From the NCBI GenBank assembly GCA_017501225.1, contig JAFVXH010000003.1:1-43065 (forward strand): a DNA stretch of 43,065 bases. The letters are read 5' to 3'. A program made the translations under genes and the position numbers. Every line of letters starts with the position of its first letter. Positions within the stretch are counted from its first letter, which is position 1. This stretch comes from Clostridia bacterium. Its GTDB lineage: Bacteria > Bacillota > Clostridia > Oscillospirales > CAG-272. Under the pieces are notes generated by a model. That model worked only from the letters and a program-made list of their open reading frames with translations, was not told where the DNA came from and made no database searches. Shown here piece after piece: positions 24,560 to 33,789 of the stretch.

Positions 24560-25411
24560 TCAGTTTCTTGCCTCACATGCAGACGGCTTTCTCAGCGGCA
24601 CAGTGGCACCCGCGGGAACGACGAACTGATCGTCGTAATAATTCAGATAGACGTCGATCGCACTCGGGTTGTAGACGCGCTCGCCGTTGGCGGAGAACTG
24701 CAAAGAATCGTATGCCTTGACGTAGCGATAGATCTCTCCGTTGGTCGCATACCAGATATCCTCGCGGTTTCCGATATATTCGGCAAACTCCTCGATAATA
24801 TGCCAATTGTCGTTGTCGTGGAACTCGTAGGTATGTCCCCACAGATAGAACAGACGCGGCGTGCGTCCCCAATAATAGATGGACGGCGCTCCCTCCGCAA
24901 AGGCGCGTGCCAGCTCCATCAAGCGCGGATTGGAGTGGTGGCACGTGGTGGGCATTCTCAGCCAATCGGTGGGGATCTCAAATTTTTCGGTGGAAACGAC
25001 GGTTCTGGCATAGTCGATGCCGCAATGCTTCAGAACCTCGACCGCCTTGTCGTCAAACGAGCCGCCTGCGTACGCCATTCCATTGATAACGGTGCCGAAC
25101 ATCTCCTCCAAAGCAATTCTGTCATTGAGGATCTCATCGCAGATCATAGCGGGCTGAAGCTCTGCCAGGGAGAGATGATTTTTTCCGTGGACCGCAACCT
25201 CGTGTCCCGAATCGGTATACAGTGCAAGCGCCTCCTCGCGGAGCATTCTTCTCTTGACGCCGAACATTCCGCTGTTGAGGTTGAACGTTCCCTTCAGTCC
25301 GTTTCGGTCCATGATCTCGATCAGCTTTTTGTCGTAGATCACGCCGTCGTCATAGCTCAGGGTTACCGCCTTGCTCAAAAAATTCGGAAATCTCATAAAA
25401 ACGTATCTCAT
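24560..25411 (-). CDS. NodB-type polysaccharide deacetylase
   Basis: 283 residues from ATG 25411, chosen for AGAGGTGAT before it and the promoter placement; the frame extends upstream without a site. Clear deacetylase motifs: TLSYDDG (D21, D22), VHGKNH (H75, H79 as metal ligands), YAGGSFD and LWGHTYEF near residue 200. No signal peptide, so it acts on a cytoplasmic substrate such as an N-acetylated oligosaccharide. NagB lies 3 kb further along, fitting amino-sugar use. The best-defined of the three deacetylase-like proteins here. Confidence 0.85.
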   Translation of the reverse strand: MRYVFMRFPNFLSKAVTLSYDDGVIYDKKLIEIMDRNGLKGTFNLNSGMFGVKRRMLREEALALYTDSGHEVAVHGKNHLSLAELQPAMICDEILNDRIALEEMFGTVINGMAYAGGSFDDKAVEVLKHCGIDYARTVVSTEKFEIPTDWLRMPTTCHHSNPRLMELARAFAEGAPSIYYWGRTPRLFYLWGHTYEFHDNDNWHIIEEFAEYIGNREDIWYATNGEIYRYVKAYDSLQFSANGERVYNPSAIDVYLNYYDDQFVVPAGATVPLRKPSACEARN

Positions 25412-25430
25412 AGTATCACCTCTTGCCAAG

Positions 25431-25459
25431 ATTATAACACACGGGATTGGAAAATGCAA
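25431..25459 (-). promoter_or_regulatory. Promoter of the deacetylase gene
   Basis: TTGCAT, 17 bases, TATAAT on the minus strand, about 20 bases before the ATG. Confidence 0.75.
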
Positions 25460-25492
25460 TAAAAAAACATACGACTGAGCATATTTTTTCAA

Positions 25493-27766
25493 TCAACCGG
25501 AAATCGATTGATAATGAAGGTCATCAAAGGCAACGTCGCAGATCGCGGCATTCAGTGCAAGCCGCCCTGCCTCCGCCGTATCCACCTGCGCCTCCAAAAT
25601 CGGCATATCATTGAACAGCACGCGGATGGACGTGCCAAGTGCCACCACGCGAACAGCGTACGGCACGTTGCGCTCGATCGCATGCTGTACCGAGCCAAGC
25701 TCAATCCGCTCTCCCGCCACGCTTTGCCAAAGACGAACGGCTCCCTGCTGCGCGTCGACGTCGACACAGCAAGCATTGGCGGCATTGCGCGCACGGAACA
25801 GAATGCCCGCCACGCCCTTGCCGCGCAGCGTCACCCGGATATCCAGGGAAAGATCCAAGATCTCTTCCTCTGTAATGAAGCATGCTCTGCCCGAACCGAA
25901 CTTTTGCACGCTGATCCGTCCGCTGTATTCTCTGACGGCGCGCGCAATTCTGTTCAGCCCGGAGATAGAAAGCACCGCCCCCGGCGCAGTCGCAACCGCT
26001 TCGGCATCCGCCTTCCCCTCCTTGCAAACGGTGACCTTCAAAATGCGGAAGCATTCATCGGAGGAGAGCCTGATTTCCGCCTCCCCTTCGGAGATTCCCG
26101 TAATGCGCAGCAAATTGCCCTCAATCGCGGCTTCTGCAACTGCCGTGTCAGAGCTGGAGCAAAATACAGGGCTGTTACGCAGTGTTCCAACCATTACGTT
26201 GCGATCCACGCATCCCACTCCGACGGTGCGCGGCGTATCGTCGCTGATATGCACGGCATCTCTCGAAGCCTTCTGTTCAAACCATATCGACCGACACGCG
26301 TCCACACGCAATTTTTTGAGGCAGAGGGATTTGTCGTATGAAAGGGACATCGCGCGCGAGGTGCTAAACGGCTGCATACGCATCACAAAATAGTAATATC
26401 CGTCGTTGACGAACAGCTCAAGATTGGAAACGTCCACCAGCAAACGGAGTTTGAGTATTCCGTCCCGCACCGTATCGGGGGATACGAAAAAGCTGAACGC
26501 CGATGCGCACGAAACCAGCGCGGGAATTCCGCAGTTCGCCATGTGGCGATCCAGGCTGATGCAGCCGCTTTCTCTGTCATAAGACAAAACCGTTTGTTCA
26601 CCCTCGCCGGAGCAAACGGCCAATGAAAAGCGTCCCGAGCGCGAAAGGTCGATCTCGGCACTCAGATCAAAGCAATTTGAGCAAATCCCCGCGAGCGGGT
26701 CCTCGCTTCCCCGATAATCCGCCTGCTCGACCGTAAGCAGATTTTCGCCCCGAATCAGCGCCAGCTCTCTTACGGGTGTCTGCAGCAAGCGATAAGAGTC
26801 CCCGATCGCAACCAGGCGCAGCTCAACGGGGACAGTAAAGCACCCGTTCCATTTTCCGTCCGCCATCACGTCGTATGCGTTGAGCCAGCTGATCATCACC
26901 GTGCGACCGTCCGGCATATTGGAAAAGGTGATGCCCGCATAGGCATCCGGCCCCTCGTTCATTGCAATGTAGTCCGTTTCGGGGAAAAAGCGTTTCCCAT
27001 CGAATCTGCCAACGTAATAGCCGCGTCCGACACACGAAAGGATCCATTTTTTCTCTCCGCTGTCCTCAACGTACATCGGAAACAGATTCGGGCACTCGGT
27101 ATTGATATGCCCGTCAACCGAGCATAGTGTCCAATGCACCAGATCCGCCGCCTCGTAAATCCACATTTTCCCGCCCTTCCCCGCAACGACCATCTTCCAA
27201 AGACCACTTTCTGCGTGTCGGAAAATGTGCGGATCGCGGAACGAGCAAATGCCCGGATTTCTGATTACCGGCTCGCTCGTGCTGACCTTCCGAAAGCTTT
27301 TGCCTCCATCGGTGCTGTAAGCGATTCCAATATGCTGTGTATTCGTGGAGTAGGCAATGACGATTCCCTGCCCCTCCTCGGTATCGGTGAAGAACCCACT
27401 GCTGTTGTCCGTATCGACCACGGCAGTACCCGACCACATATACCCTACGTCGTCCGGAAAGAGCGCGAGCTCCTGCTCCTGCCAATGAATCAGATCGGGG
27501 GAGGTCGCATGTCCCCAGTGCTGTCCCGGGAGGACCTCGAAGGGATGCGCTTCTCGGTAACGGCGCAGATAATCGGCGGTACGCGGATTTTCCTCTCTCA
27601 CGGTGTGCGGAAGGCACTGATAGTAAAGATGATAGACACCCTTGTAATATACAAGACCGTTCGGATCGTTCACCCTGCTATCCAGTGTGGAAAAATGATA
27701 TTGCGGACGCCGAAGCTCTGCGTAATCGGTCATTTCCGGATGCTGCTTCGTTGCCGTTCCATTCAT
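25493..27766 (-). CDS. GH32 glycoside hydrolase with C-terminal Ig-like and CBM66/DUF1080-like domains
   Basis: 757 residues. The N-terminal five-blade propeller of GH32 is clear: RVNDPNG (nucleophile D34), FRDPH (176-180) and the acid/base in TECPNLF (E224). GH32 enzymes split beta-fructosyl bonds in sucrose, inulin or levan. After the usual GH32 sandwich (~320-490) there is an Ig-like stretch (~510-585) and a lectin-like module (~620-757: GVAGILFRARNAANACCVDV, IRVLFNDMPILEAQVDT) resembling levan-binding CBM66. No signal peptide, which is unusual for a protein with binding modules. ATG after GGAGG. Confidence 0.85.
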   Translation of the reverse strand: MNGTATKQHPEMTDYAELRRPQYHFSTLDSRVNDPNGLVYYKGVYHLYYQCLPHTVREENPRTADYLRRYREAHPFEVLPGQHWGHATSPDLIHWQEQELALFPDDVGYMWSGTAVVDTDNSSGFFTDTEEGQGIVIAYSTNTQHIGIAYSTDGGKSFRKVSTSEPVIRNPGICSFRDPHIFRHAESGLWKMVVAGKGGKMWIYEAADLVHWTLCSVDGHINTECPNLFPMYVEDSGEKKWILSCVGRGYYVGRFDGKRFFPETDYIAMNEGPDAYAGITFSNMPDGRTVMISWLNAYDVMADGKWNGCFTVPVELRLVAIGDSYRLLQTPVRELALIRGENLLTVEQADYRGSEDPLAGICSNCFDLSAEIDLSRSGRFSLAVCSGEGEQTVLSYDRESGCISLDRHMANCGIPALVSCASAFSFFVSPDTVRDGILKLRLLVDVSNLELFVNDGYYYFVMRMQPFSTSRAMSLSYDKSLCLKKLRVDACRSIWFEQKASRDAVHISDDTPRTVGVGCVDRNVMVGTLRNSPVFCSSSDTAVAEAAIEGNLLRITGISEGEAEIRLSSDECFRILKVTVCKEGKADAEAVATAPGAVLSISGLNRIARAVREYSGRISVQKFGSGRACFITEEEILDLSLDIRVTLRGKGVAGILFRARNAANACCVDVDAQQGAVRLWQSVAGERIELGSVQHAIERNVPYAVRVVALGTSIRVLFNDMPILEAQVDTAEAGRLALNAAICDVAFDDLHYQSISG

Positions 27767-27854
27767 ACCATGAATCCTCCTTTCGACATCGGAATCTGAT
27801 CGGAGCGCGCATCACTCCGTCAATGCAAACATTTGCGGCGTTCCATTTGATTTG

Positions 27855-27883
27855 ATTATATCACTTTTTCGTTGTCATTTCAA
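27855..27883 (-). promoter_or_regulatory. Promoter of the GH32 gene
   Basis: TTGAAA, 17 bases, TATAAT on the minus strand. It leaves an ~80-base leader, in which no regulatory structure stood out. Confidence 0.75.
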
Positions 27884-27913
27884 GAATATTTTCGTCCACT
27901 CCGCTTTGAAAAA

Positions 27914-27950
27914 GCGCAAAAAACGAGGCGTCGACCGACGCCCCGTTTGT
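27914..27950 (-). terminator. Terminator of nagB
   Basis: ACGGGGCGTC GGTC GACGCCTCGT with one G-U pair, followed on the minus strand by TTTTTT. Confidence 0.82.
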
Positions 27951-27959
27951 TGAAACGAT

Positions 27960-28745
27960 TTACTTTTCGTTCTTGTAGATTTCCTTGAAGTACTTGTAGG
28001 TGTCAACCTTCAGCTCTCCGCAAGCCGCCTCGTCGCAAGCGATGATTCCATCGGGATGCAGCTGCAGTGCGCTGATGGTCCAAGCGTGATCCACGCCGCC
28101 CTCAACACAGTGACGCAATGCGCGCGCCTTGTTGTGACCGTTGATGACCAGCAGCACCTGCTTGGAATCGCAAACGGTTCCGACGCCGACAGACAGCGCG
28201 GTCTTGGGGACCTTATTCATATCGTAATCAAAGAAGCGGGAGTTGACGATCAGGGTGTCCTCGGTCAGAGCGCGTACACCCGTTCTGGAGGACAGAGAGG
28301 TAAAGGGCTCGTTGAAGGCGATGTGTCCGTCAACGCCGCTGCCGCCAAGGAACAGATCGATGCCGCCGTAAGACGCGATCTTATCCTCGTAGCGCTGGCA
28401 CTCCGCCTCAAGATCCTCTGCCATGCCGTTGAGGATGTTGACGTTCTCTGCGGGAATGTCGATGTGATTGAAGAAGTTGTCGTGCATGAAGTACCAGTAG
28501 CTCTGCTCGTGCTCTCTGGGGAGTCCTACGTACTCATCCATATTGAAGGTCACGACATTCTTGAAGGTCACCTTGCCTTCCTTGTTCATCTGAATCAGGT
28601 TTCTGTAAACGCCCAGAGGAGAGGAGCCCGTGGGAAGTCCCAGCACAAAGGGACGGTCCTCCTTGTGGTTGTTGATCGCGTCAGCGATGTGCTGAGCAGC
28701 CCATGCGCTCATAGCTTCGTAGTTGTCTTTGATGATTAATTTCAT
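27960..28745 (-). CDS. nagB: Glucosamine-6-phosphate deaminase
   Basis: 261 residues, the normal size. Phosphate-binding [11 protein letters not shown] at 35-45, MDEYVGLP at 69-76 (active-site D70), and the signature [14 protein letters not shown] at 134-147 with catalytic H141 and E146. It converts glucosamine 6-phosphate to fructose 6-phosphate and ammonia. ATG behind AAGGAG with its own promoter and terminator; no nagA or transporter in the window. With the nearby deacetylase it suggests growth on amino sugars. Confidence 0.96.
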   Translation of the reverse strand: MKLIIKDNYEAMSAWAAQHIADAINNHKEDRPFVLGLPTGSSPLGVYRNLIQMNKEGKVTFKNVVTFNMDEYVGLPREHEQSYWYFMHDNFFNHIDIPAENVNILNGMAEDLEAECQRYEDKIASYGGIDLFLGGSGVDGHIAFNEPFTSLSSRTGVRALTEDTLIVNSRFFDYDMNKVPKTALSVGVGTVCDSKQVLLVINGHNKARALRHCVEGGVDHAWTISALQLHPDGIIACDEAACGELKVDTYKYFKEIYKNEK

Positions 28746-28790
28746 GTTTCTACTCCTTAAAAATATTAGGATTTTGAAATTCGCAATTTC

Positions 28791-28819
28791 ATTATATCAC
28801 CTCAAAATGGATTTGTAAA
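28791..28819 (-). promoter_or_regulatory. Promoter of nagB
   Basis: TTTACA, 17 bases, TATAAT on the minus strand, 45 bases before the ATG. Confidence 0.8.
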
Positions 28820-28983
28820 GGTATTTTGAGATATTTTTTCGGCAAAACACAAGGAAATTTTATGTCGGTTTTTCCCTTATACTATATAGCAATTTTGCGT
28901 TTACAGCATTTGTAAATTCCATGATGCGAGACGATCCTCTGCCAAAGAGATCGGATGCAAAAAATGCAACCGCGCCATTGCAA

Positions 28984-29031
28984 GAAAAACGCCAAAGCAA
29001 GGGCATATCCAAACGGATATGCCCTTGCTTT
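28984..29031 (-). terminator. Terminator of the CorC pair
   Basis: AAAGCAAGGGCATATCC and GGATATGCCCTTGCTTT form a perfect 17-bp stem with a four-base loop, followed by GGCGTTTTTC. Confidence 0.82.
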
Positions 29032-29038
29032 ATAAGCA

Positions 29039-30352
29039 TTAATCGAGCTCTGCTGCCTCATCCTGTGTCTGTTCAACCAGAACCGTCAGCTTTGTCACTC
29101 GTTCTTCCTCCATCTGTGCGACGATGACGAAGAGATTTTCGTAGCGGAAGCTGTCCCCCACGTGCGGATCTGCCTCCAGCATCTGGATCGCCCAGCCGCC
29201 CATGGTGGAATACTCGCAGGAGAAGTCCTCGGGCTTGGCGAAATCGACCTCCTCAAAGAAGTCGTCGATATTCATGTCGCCCAGCACCTCGTAGGTATTC
29301 TCACCCGTAGCAAGGCACTCGGTGACGATGACGTCGGTATCATCCCAGATGTCGCCCACCAGCTCCTCCAGAATGTCCTCCATCGTGACAATACCGAGGG
29401 TTCCTCCGTACTCATCGATCACGATGGCAAGATGCATCTTGGCGTCGCGCAGCTTTGCAAGAGCCGCAGGAAGCTTCATGGTCTTGTGCAGCTTGCAGGG
29501 CTTGAGCAGCATGGAACGGATATCGGGATTCGTTTCCTCAAGAGTCGCCTTGTAGTAGCGCGTCAGCGAGAGAATACCCACGATATTATCAATGCTGTCC
29601 TCATAGACGGGAATTCTTGAGAACTGCGTCATGTCGGTCAGGAGCGCCTCAATCTTTTCGGGCTCATCATCCAGGTCGAGCGCGGTCACGTCGATACGGG
29701 GAGTCATGATCTTTTCAATGGTGGTGTCACTAAAATCAAGGGTGGATTGCAGCAGCTCGCCCTGCCCCTCGTTGATGACACCCTCCTCCTCGACGGTATC
29801 GATGATGGAAACCAGCTCCTCCTCGGTCACGGTCGGATCGTCGTCCTTGCGGTCACTTCCCCAGAGCTTTCTGAGGAGGAACAGGATCGCCATCACGATA
29901 AACACGAACGGGCTGAGAATGACGGTCAGAATGCGGGTGGGGATCGCGATCACGCGGACCTCCGCATCGGCGTTTTGCTTGGAAAGGACCTTGGGCACGA
30001 TCTCGCCAAAGATCAGGATCACGACCGTAATCAAAATCGTCGAAACCGTGGACGCCACGGCAACGTGATTGCGGAACAGATCCATCACGATCAGCGTCGT
30101 GCAGGTGGATACCGCGATGTTGGCAAGGTTGTTACCGATCAGGATCGCGGACAGAGAGGTCGTGAACTTATCGCAGATGCGGTAAGCCACACCGGACGAA
30201 TAGCAGCCTCCGTCAGCCGCCTTGCGCAAGCGCATTTTGTTGGCGGAGTTGAAGGCGATCTCGGATGCCGAGAAGTATGCGGACAGGCAGATCATCACGA
30301 AAGTGACGACGTACGCCCACCACATGTTCGAAAAATGTAACGGGAAATTCAT
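29039..30352 (-). CDS. CorC/HlyC-family membrane protein (DUF21-CBS-CorC_HlyC)
   Basis: 437 residues. N-terminal DUF21/CNNM domain (1-170) with three to four membrane segments and the SAYFSASEIAFNSANKMRL signature. Then a linker (TVTEEELVSIIDTVEEEGVI), two CBS domains (~215-340: MTPRIDVTALDL, IVIDEYGGTLGIVTMEDIL) and a C-terminal CorC_HlyC domain. The family includes Mg2+/Co2+ efflux and resistance proteins. Second gene of a two-gene operon: its ATG overlaps the preceding stop (ATGA), behind GAGGAGGTGA. Possibly works as a pair with its paralogue. Confidence 0.92.
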   Translation of the reverse strand: MNFPLHFSNMWWAYVVTFVMICLSAYFSASEIAFNSANKMRLRKAADGGCYSSGVAYRICDKFTTSLSAILIGNNLANIAVSTCTTLIVMDLFRNHVAVASTVSTILITVVILIFGEIVPKVLSKQNADAEVRVIAIPTRILTVILSPFVFIVMAILFLLRKLWGSDRKDDDPTVTEEELVSIIDTVEEEGVINEGQGELLQSTLDFSDTTIEKIMTPRIDVTALDLDDEPEKIEALLTDMTQFSRIPVYEDSIDNIVGILSLTRYYKATLEETNPDIRSMLLKPCKLHKTMKLPAALAKLRDAKMHLAIVIDEYGGTLGIVTMEDILEELVGDIWDDTDVIVTECLATGENTYEVLGDMNIDDFFEEVDFAKPEDFSCEYSTMGGWAIQMLEADPHVGDSFRYENLFVIVAQMEEERVTKLTVLVEQTQDEAAELD

Positions 30353-31689
30353 ACCGTCACCTCCTCGGAGGGATCGCTTACCGCAAGGGCTGCAAGATCC
30401 TCCTCGTCAAGGATATGGACGACAACCTCACTCAGGCGTCCGTCCACAACGGTTTTGGCAGTATATTGGAGATTTTCGTAAAGGAAGGATTCCTCCTCTT
30501 TTGGAAGATGTCCCAGCGTTTCCAGAATAAAGGAAAGAATGGGCTTTGCGGCGATCCTTCTCGGAGCCTTTCCAAGCCCCATGCGCTCGTAAGCGTTCCC
30601 CACCAGCATATGCGTGTTGATCATATACTTGTTTCCGCCAAGCGCCTGGAAGTTCTGGTCGACGACGTCCTCCTCGTCGAAGATCTCGCCGACAAGCTCC
30701 TCCAAAATATCTTCAATGGTCACAAGACCGACAACCTGCTTTTGATCGTCCAAAACCATTGCGACCTGGATCTTATGCTGTCTCATATCGGTCAGAAGAT
30801 CGTCGATCTTGGCATCCTTGCGAACAAGATACGGCGACTTCATCAAGCTCCGCAAGCGAAGCTTGGGATTGCGTTTATGCTCGATCAGATAGGTTCTGGT
30901 ACGCAGAATGCCTACCACGCGCTCGGAATTCTCCGCCTTGACAGGCAAGCGCGAGTGATTGGTATTGCGGATCGCCTCCAGAATCTCTGTGGGCGTTGCG
31001 TTGACGCGGATGAAGTCGATGTCCTTCTCCATCGTCATAATATCTCCCACCGTGGTCTTGGCGAATTCCAGTGCAGACTTCAGCATATCTCCCTGCTCCT
31101 CGTCCACGACGCCCTCCTCCTCTGCCGTTTCGATGATCTCGGTCAGCTCGTCCTCGGTGATGGAGGGCTCTGCCTCTTTTTTCGAAAACAGCTTAGACGC
31201 AAAATCGGAGATCAAGCTGAAGAATGCCGAAAACGGCTTCATGACCTTCATTAAAAAACGAAGTGATCCTTGAAAAAACAGAGATACCGATTCACTGCGA
31301 TCGTTGGCAAAGCTTTTTGGAATCATCTCACTGAACAAAAAGATGATCACCGTGCTCATCACGGAGCAGATCACGGAAAACGCAAAGGATTCCAGGAACG
31401 CTTCGCTCTTGTTGAACTTCTCGCGGAAAATGTCCGTGGCGATCATGGTAAACACAGCGGCTCCCGCGATCTTCGTCACGTTGTTTCCAACCAGAAGCGT
31501 TGTCAATGCCTTCTCGAACTTGCCCAGAATGTGCATGACACCAATGGCTTTTTTGTTGCCGTCGTCAGCGAGCGCCTTCATTTTGATCTTGTTCACCGCC
31601 GAGAACGAGCTCTCGGTGGCTGCAAAATACGCGCCTCCAACTACACAAATAAAAAAGATGATCCATAAGGGTATACTGTCACTACCCAT
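30349..31689 (-). CDS. Second CorC/HlyC-family membrane protein
   Basis: 446 residues with the same plan: FAATESSFSAVNKIKMKAL in the DUF21 domain, a SITEDELTEIIETAEEEGVV linker, CBS pair (~210-330) and CorC_HlyC domain. The paralogue at 29039 shares motifs but differs throughout, so the duplication is old. First gene of the pair with a consensus promoter at 31737. The window also holds a CorA importer 7 kb away; together they hint at Mg2+ balance, but the genes are not linked. Function inferred from family. Confidence 0.92.
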   Translation of the reverse strand: MGSDSIPLWIIFFICVVGGAYFAATESSFSAVNKIKMKALADDGNKKAIGVMHILGKFEKALTTLLVGNNVTKIAGAAVFTMIATDIFREKFNKSEAFLESFAFSVICSVMSTVIIFLFSEMIPKSFANDRSESVSLFFQGSLRFLMKVMKPFSAFFSLISDFASKLFSKKEAEPSITEDELTEIIETAEEEGVVDEEQGDMLKSALEFAKTTVGDIMTMEKDIDFIRVNATPTEILEAIRNTNHSRLPVKAENSERVVGILRTRTYLIEHKRNPKLRLRSLMKSPYLVRKDAKIDDLLTDMRQHKIQVAMVLDDQKQVVGLVTIEDILEELVGEIFDEEDVVDQNFQALGGNKYMINTHMLVGNAYERMGLGKAPRRIAAKPILSFILETLGHLPKEEESFLYENLQYTAKTVVDGRLSEVVVHILDEEDLAALAVSDPSEEVTV

Positions 31690-31736
31690 GAGAAAAAACC
31701 AACTCCTTACCTATTTATTCAAGTATAGTAATTGTT

Positions 31737-31765
31737 ATTGTACCATTTATTGAAGCGTTTGTCAA
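31737..31765 (-). promoter_or_regulatory. Promoter of the CorC pair
   Basis: TTGACA, 17 bases, TACAAT on the minus strand, about 48 bases before the ATG. Confidence 0.8.
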
Positions 31766-31832
31766 GCATATGCGGATAAATTGCGACTTTTGGAGAGAAG
31801 CTTCGTCCGCTGTTCCGTTGCCGTGCAGCGCA

Positions 31833-31868
31833 CAAAAAAGAGCCGATGCGCATGCCGCATCGGCTCTT
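31833..31868 (-). terminator. Terminator of the XRE pair
   Basis: AAGAGCCGATGCG CATGC CGCATCGGCTCTT, 13-bp stem, followed on the minus strand by TTTTTTGTG. Confidence 0.85.
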
Positions 31869-31872
31869 GCTC

Positions 31873-32106
31873 TTATATCTTGACAACGATCCGATCTCCG
31901 TTGCTCTCGGTGACCTCCACCAGATTCCAATCGGGCGCACGCCTCTTGTATTTTTTGAGCTCCCCCATCAGAAGAAGCGTTTGCTTTTTGGTAAGATGCA
32001 GCCCTGATTTATTCAGCTTTTTGCGGATCCACCCGGCAGACAAACGATTGACGATCAGGCAGGTGGGAAATCGAAACACCGTCCTGGAATTGACCGATAC
32101 TTTCAT
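31873..32106 (-). CDS. Small SHOCT-like-domain protein
   Basis: 77 residues, five bases after the XRE gene and before a shared terminator, so co-expressed. The pattern LSAGWIRKKLNKSGLHLTKKQ... and DWNLVEVTESNGDRIVVKI parallels the C-terminal domain of the XRE protein (SIDLKKIFEMVKQGAIGN, LVEVESSAGDTVKIFV), so the two share a fold. I read it as the SHOCT-like domain found in YvlB/LiaX-type proteins. Basic and soluble. A regulatory or scaffold partner is plausible; function unproven. Confidence 0.6.
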   Translation of the reverse strand: MKVSVNSRTVFRFPTCLIVNRLSAGWIRKKLNKSGLHLTKKQTLLLMGELKKYKRRAPDWNLVEVTESNGDRIVVKI

Positions 32107-32111
32107 ATCAT

Positions 32112-32612
32112 TTACTCCACAAAGATTTTCACCGTGTCACCGGCGCTGCTTTCTACCTCAACCAGATTTCCGATCGCGCCCTGCTTGACCATTTCAAAAA
32201 TCTTTTTCAGATCAATGCTCCCAAGATTGGCGTTTCCCGAGATCTGTGCCATATCCAGACCGCTTTCCAGTGCCACCTCCACAAGCGTGAGCGGAATATT
32301 GACGCGAACCTTGTCGTTGCCGGCAGATGTGACGACGATGCGGAGCATCATATCCTTGATGTCCTTGCGCTCATTCTCGGGCAAGAGTCTTACCACGCTC
32401 GGATCCTCCTGCTTGCCCGAGAGAAGCTCATCCACACTGACCCCAAGGATGCTTGCAAGCAACGGAAGCAGCGTAATATCCGGGCAGGTCTGATCGTTTT
32501 CCCATTTGCTGACCGCCTGCGGCGTCACGCCCAGCTGTTCCGCCAGCTCGTCCTGCTTCAGTCCCTTTTCGTGGCGCAGAGCCGCGATTCTTTTTCCCAA
32601 CGTTGTGTTCAT
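32112..32612 (-). CDS. XRE-family regulator with a C-terminal SHOCT-like domain
   Basis: 166 residues, ATG behind GGGGGA. Residues ~5-60 are a classical Cro/CI helix-turn-helix (GLKQDELAEQLGVTPQAVSK, LASILGVSVDELL). Residues ~85-166 form a domain with KVRVNIPLTLVEVAL and LVEVESSAGDTVKIFVE, repeated in the small partner at 31873. Two proteins sharing this domain in one operon suggest they interact. Cytoplasmic. Probably controls its own operon; inverted repeats built on CAACC/GGTTG lie upstream at 32680-32750 but no single clear operator. Confidence 0.82.
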   Translation of the reverse strand: MNTTLGKRIAALRHEKGLKQDELAEQLGVTPQAVSKWENDQTCPDITLLPLLASILGVSVDELLSGKQEDPSVVRLLPENERKDIKDMMLRIVVTSAGNDKVRVNIPLTLVEVALESGLDMAQISGNANLGSIDLKKIFEMVKQGAIGNLVEVESSAGDTVKIFVE

Positions 32613-32641
32613 CTTCCAATCCCCCTTCGTTTGTTGAACCC

Positions 32642-32670
32642 ATTATACCATCCAAGACCAACAAAGTAAA
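32642..32670 (-). promoter_or_regulatory. Promoter of the XRE pair
   Basis: TTTACT, 17 bases, TATAAT on the minus strand, about 30 bases before the ATG. Confidence 0.7.
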
Positions 32671-32788
32671 GATACCGTCGGTTGAATCGGCAAAAATCCG
32701 CACAACCAAACGGGGAATATTCGCTCAACCAACGGTTGTTTGCGACGAAATCGATCCGGACAAGAGCGCAAAACAGCGAAGCGCTCCT

Positions 32789-33736
32789 TTATTTTTCCGC
32801 ATTCTCTGTGCTTGCCTCCAGAGAGTCGATCTGCGCTACGACCTCCGCGATATAGGGGATGGACGTAGCCGCGCCCTCCTTGGTCACGCTGAGCGCCGCC
32901 GCGCAGGAAGCGGTCCGAAGAATTTGCTCCGTGCTTTGCGCGTTCGCGATTCCCGATACGAAATATCCCGTGAACGTATCGCCCGCTCCCGTCGTATCGA
33001 CGGCATTGACTCGAAAAGACGGACAAAAAATCTGCTTGCCCTCGGATTGATAAATACATCCGCGACCACCAAGAGTTAGCATGACGCGAAGACGGGGAAA
33101 CGCCTTTTGAAAATACAGCAGAGCATCGGAAACCGTTTCGCAGGCGGAAATTTGCTTGATCTCCGGCTCGTTTAAGATCAGGTATGACAGCATCGCAAAA
33201 TCAATGCCTTGGATCTTCTCGTTGTACGGGGATGGATTCAAAACGATTCGCATACCCTTGCGATATGCTTTTTCCACGATCTCCTCCGGAGCATTGATCT
33301 CATTCTGCAATACCAGAATATCGTTCTCGGAGAATGCCTCCAGGACGTGATCGATCTGCCGACTCGAAATCATATGATTGGACCCCGGATACAAAAAGAT
33401 GGCATTTTCTCCCGACGGGCATACCTGAATGATGGCGTGTCCGTTTTTCTCATCGACGGACTCAAGGAAGGATACGTCTACGCCGTCACGCTTCAAAATA
33501 TCCAGCAAAAACGCACCGCCTTCACCGATGCAGCCGGCGTGGTATACGCAGCTCCCCGCCCGCTTGATCGCGATCGACTGATTGAGCCCCTTCCCACCGG
33601 GATATGTGTTAAGTCTGTACGTCGATTCTGTCTCCCCGGCCTTGACAATATGATCTAAGGAATATACGTAATCCACGTTGCACGATCCAAAATTCAAAAT
33701 TTTAACTTGGTGCAGATTTCGGTTACCATCGCACAT
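32789..33736 (-). CDS. Ribokinase-family (PfkB) sugar kinase
   Basis: 315 residues from ATG 33736, chosen because it follows AAGGGCGGTG; the frame is open further upstream without a site. PfkB family marks: NFGSCNVDYVYSLD near the start, TYPGGKGLNQSIAIKRAG (44-61), LTLGGRG (220-226) and the ATP/active-site DTTGAGDTFTGYF (247-259, catalytic D253). Closest in pattern to ribokinases, which phosphorylate ribose to ribose 5-phosphate, but related sugars are possible. Single gene with its own promoter. Confidence 0.88.
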   Translation of the reverse strand: MCDGNRNLHQVKILNFGSCNVDYVYSLDHIVKAGETESTYRLNTYPGGKGLNQSIAIKRAGSCVYHAGCIGEGGAFLLDILKRDGVDVSFLESVDEKNGHAIIQVCPSGENAIFLYPGSNHMISSRQIDHVLEAFSENDILVLQNEINAPEEIVEKAYRKGMRIVLNPSPYNEKIQGIDFAMLSYLILNEPEIKQISACETVSDALLYFQKAFPRLRVMLTLGGRGCIYQSEGKQIFCPSFRVNAVDTTGAGDTFTGYFVSGIANAQSTEQILRTASCAAALSVTKEGAATSIPYIAEVVAQIDSLEASTENAEK

Positions 33737-33760
33737 ACATTCACCGCCCTTCTGAATTTG

Positions 33761-33789
33761 ATTGTACCACGTTTTCCGCGGGATGTCAA
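33761..33789 (-). promoter_or_regulatory. Promoter of the ribokinase-family gene
   Basis: TTGACA, 17 bases, TACAAT on the minus strand, 25 bases before the ATG. The stretch 33790-33950 holds no gene that I can support. Confidence 0.8.

Noticed and set aside
24077..25462. A 461-codon plus-strand frame over CorA and the deacetylase
   Set aside because: It crosses two opposite-strand genes with clear motifs, and two terminators.
31873..32612. Toxin-antitoxin pair
   Set aside because: Sizes and order fit loosely, but both proteins share the SHOCT-like pattern and no toxin motif is visible.
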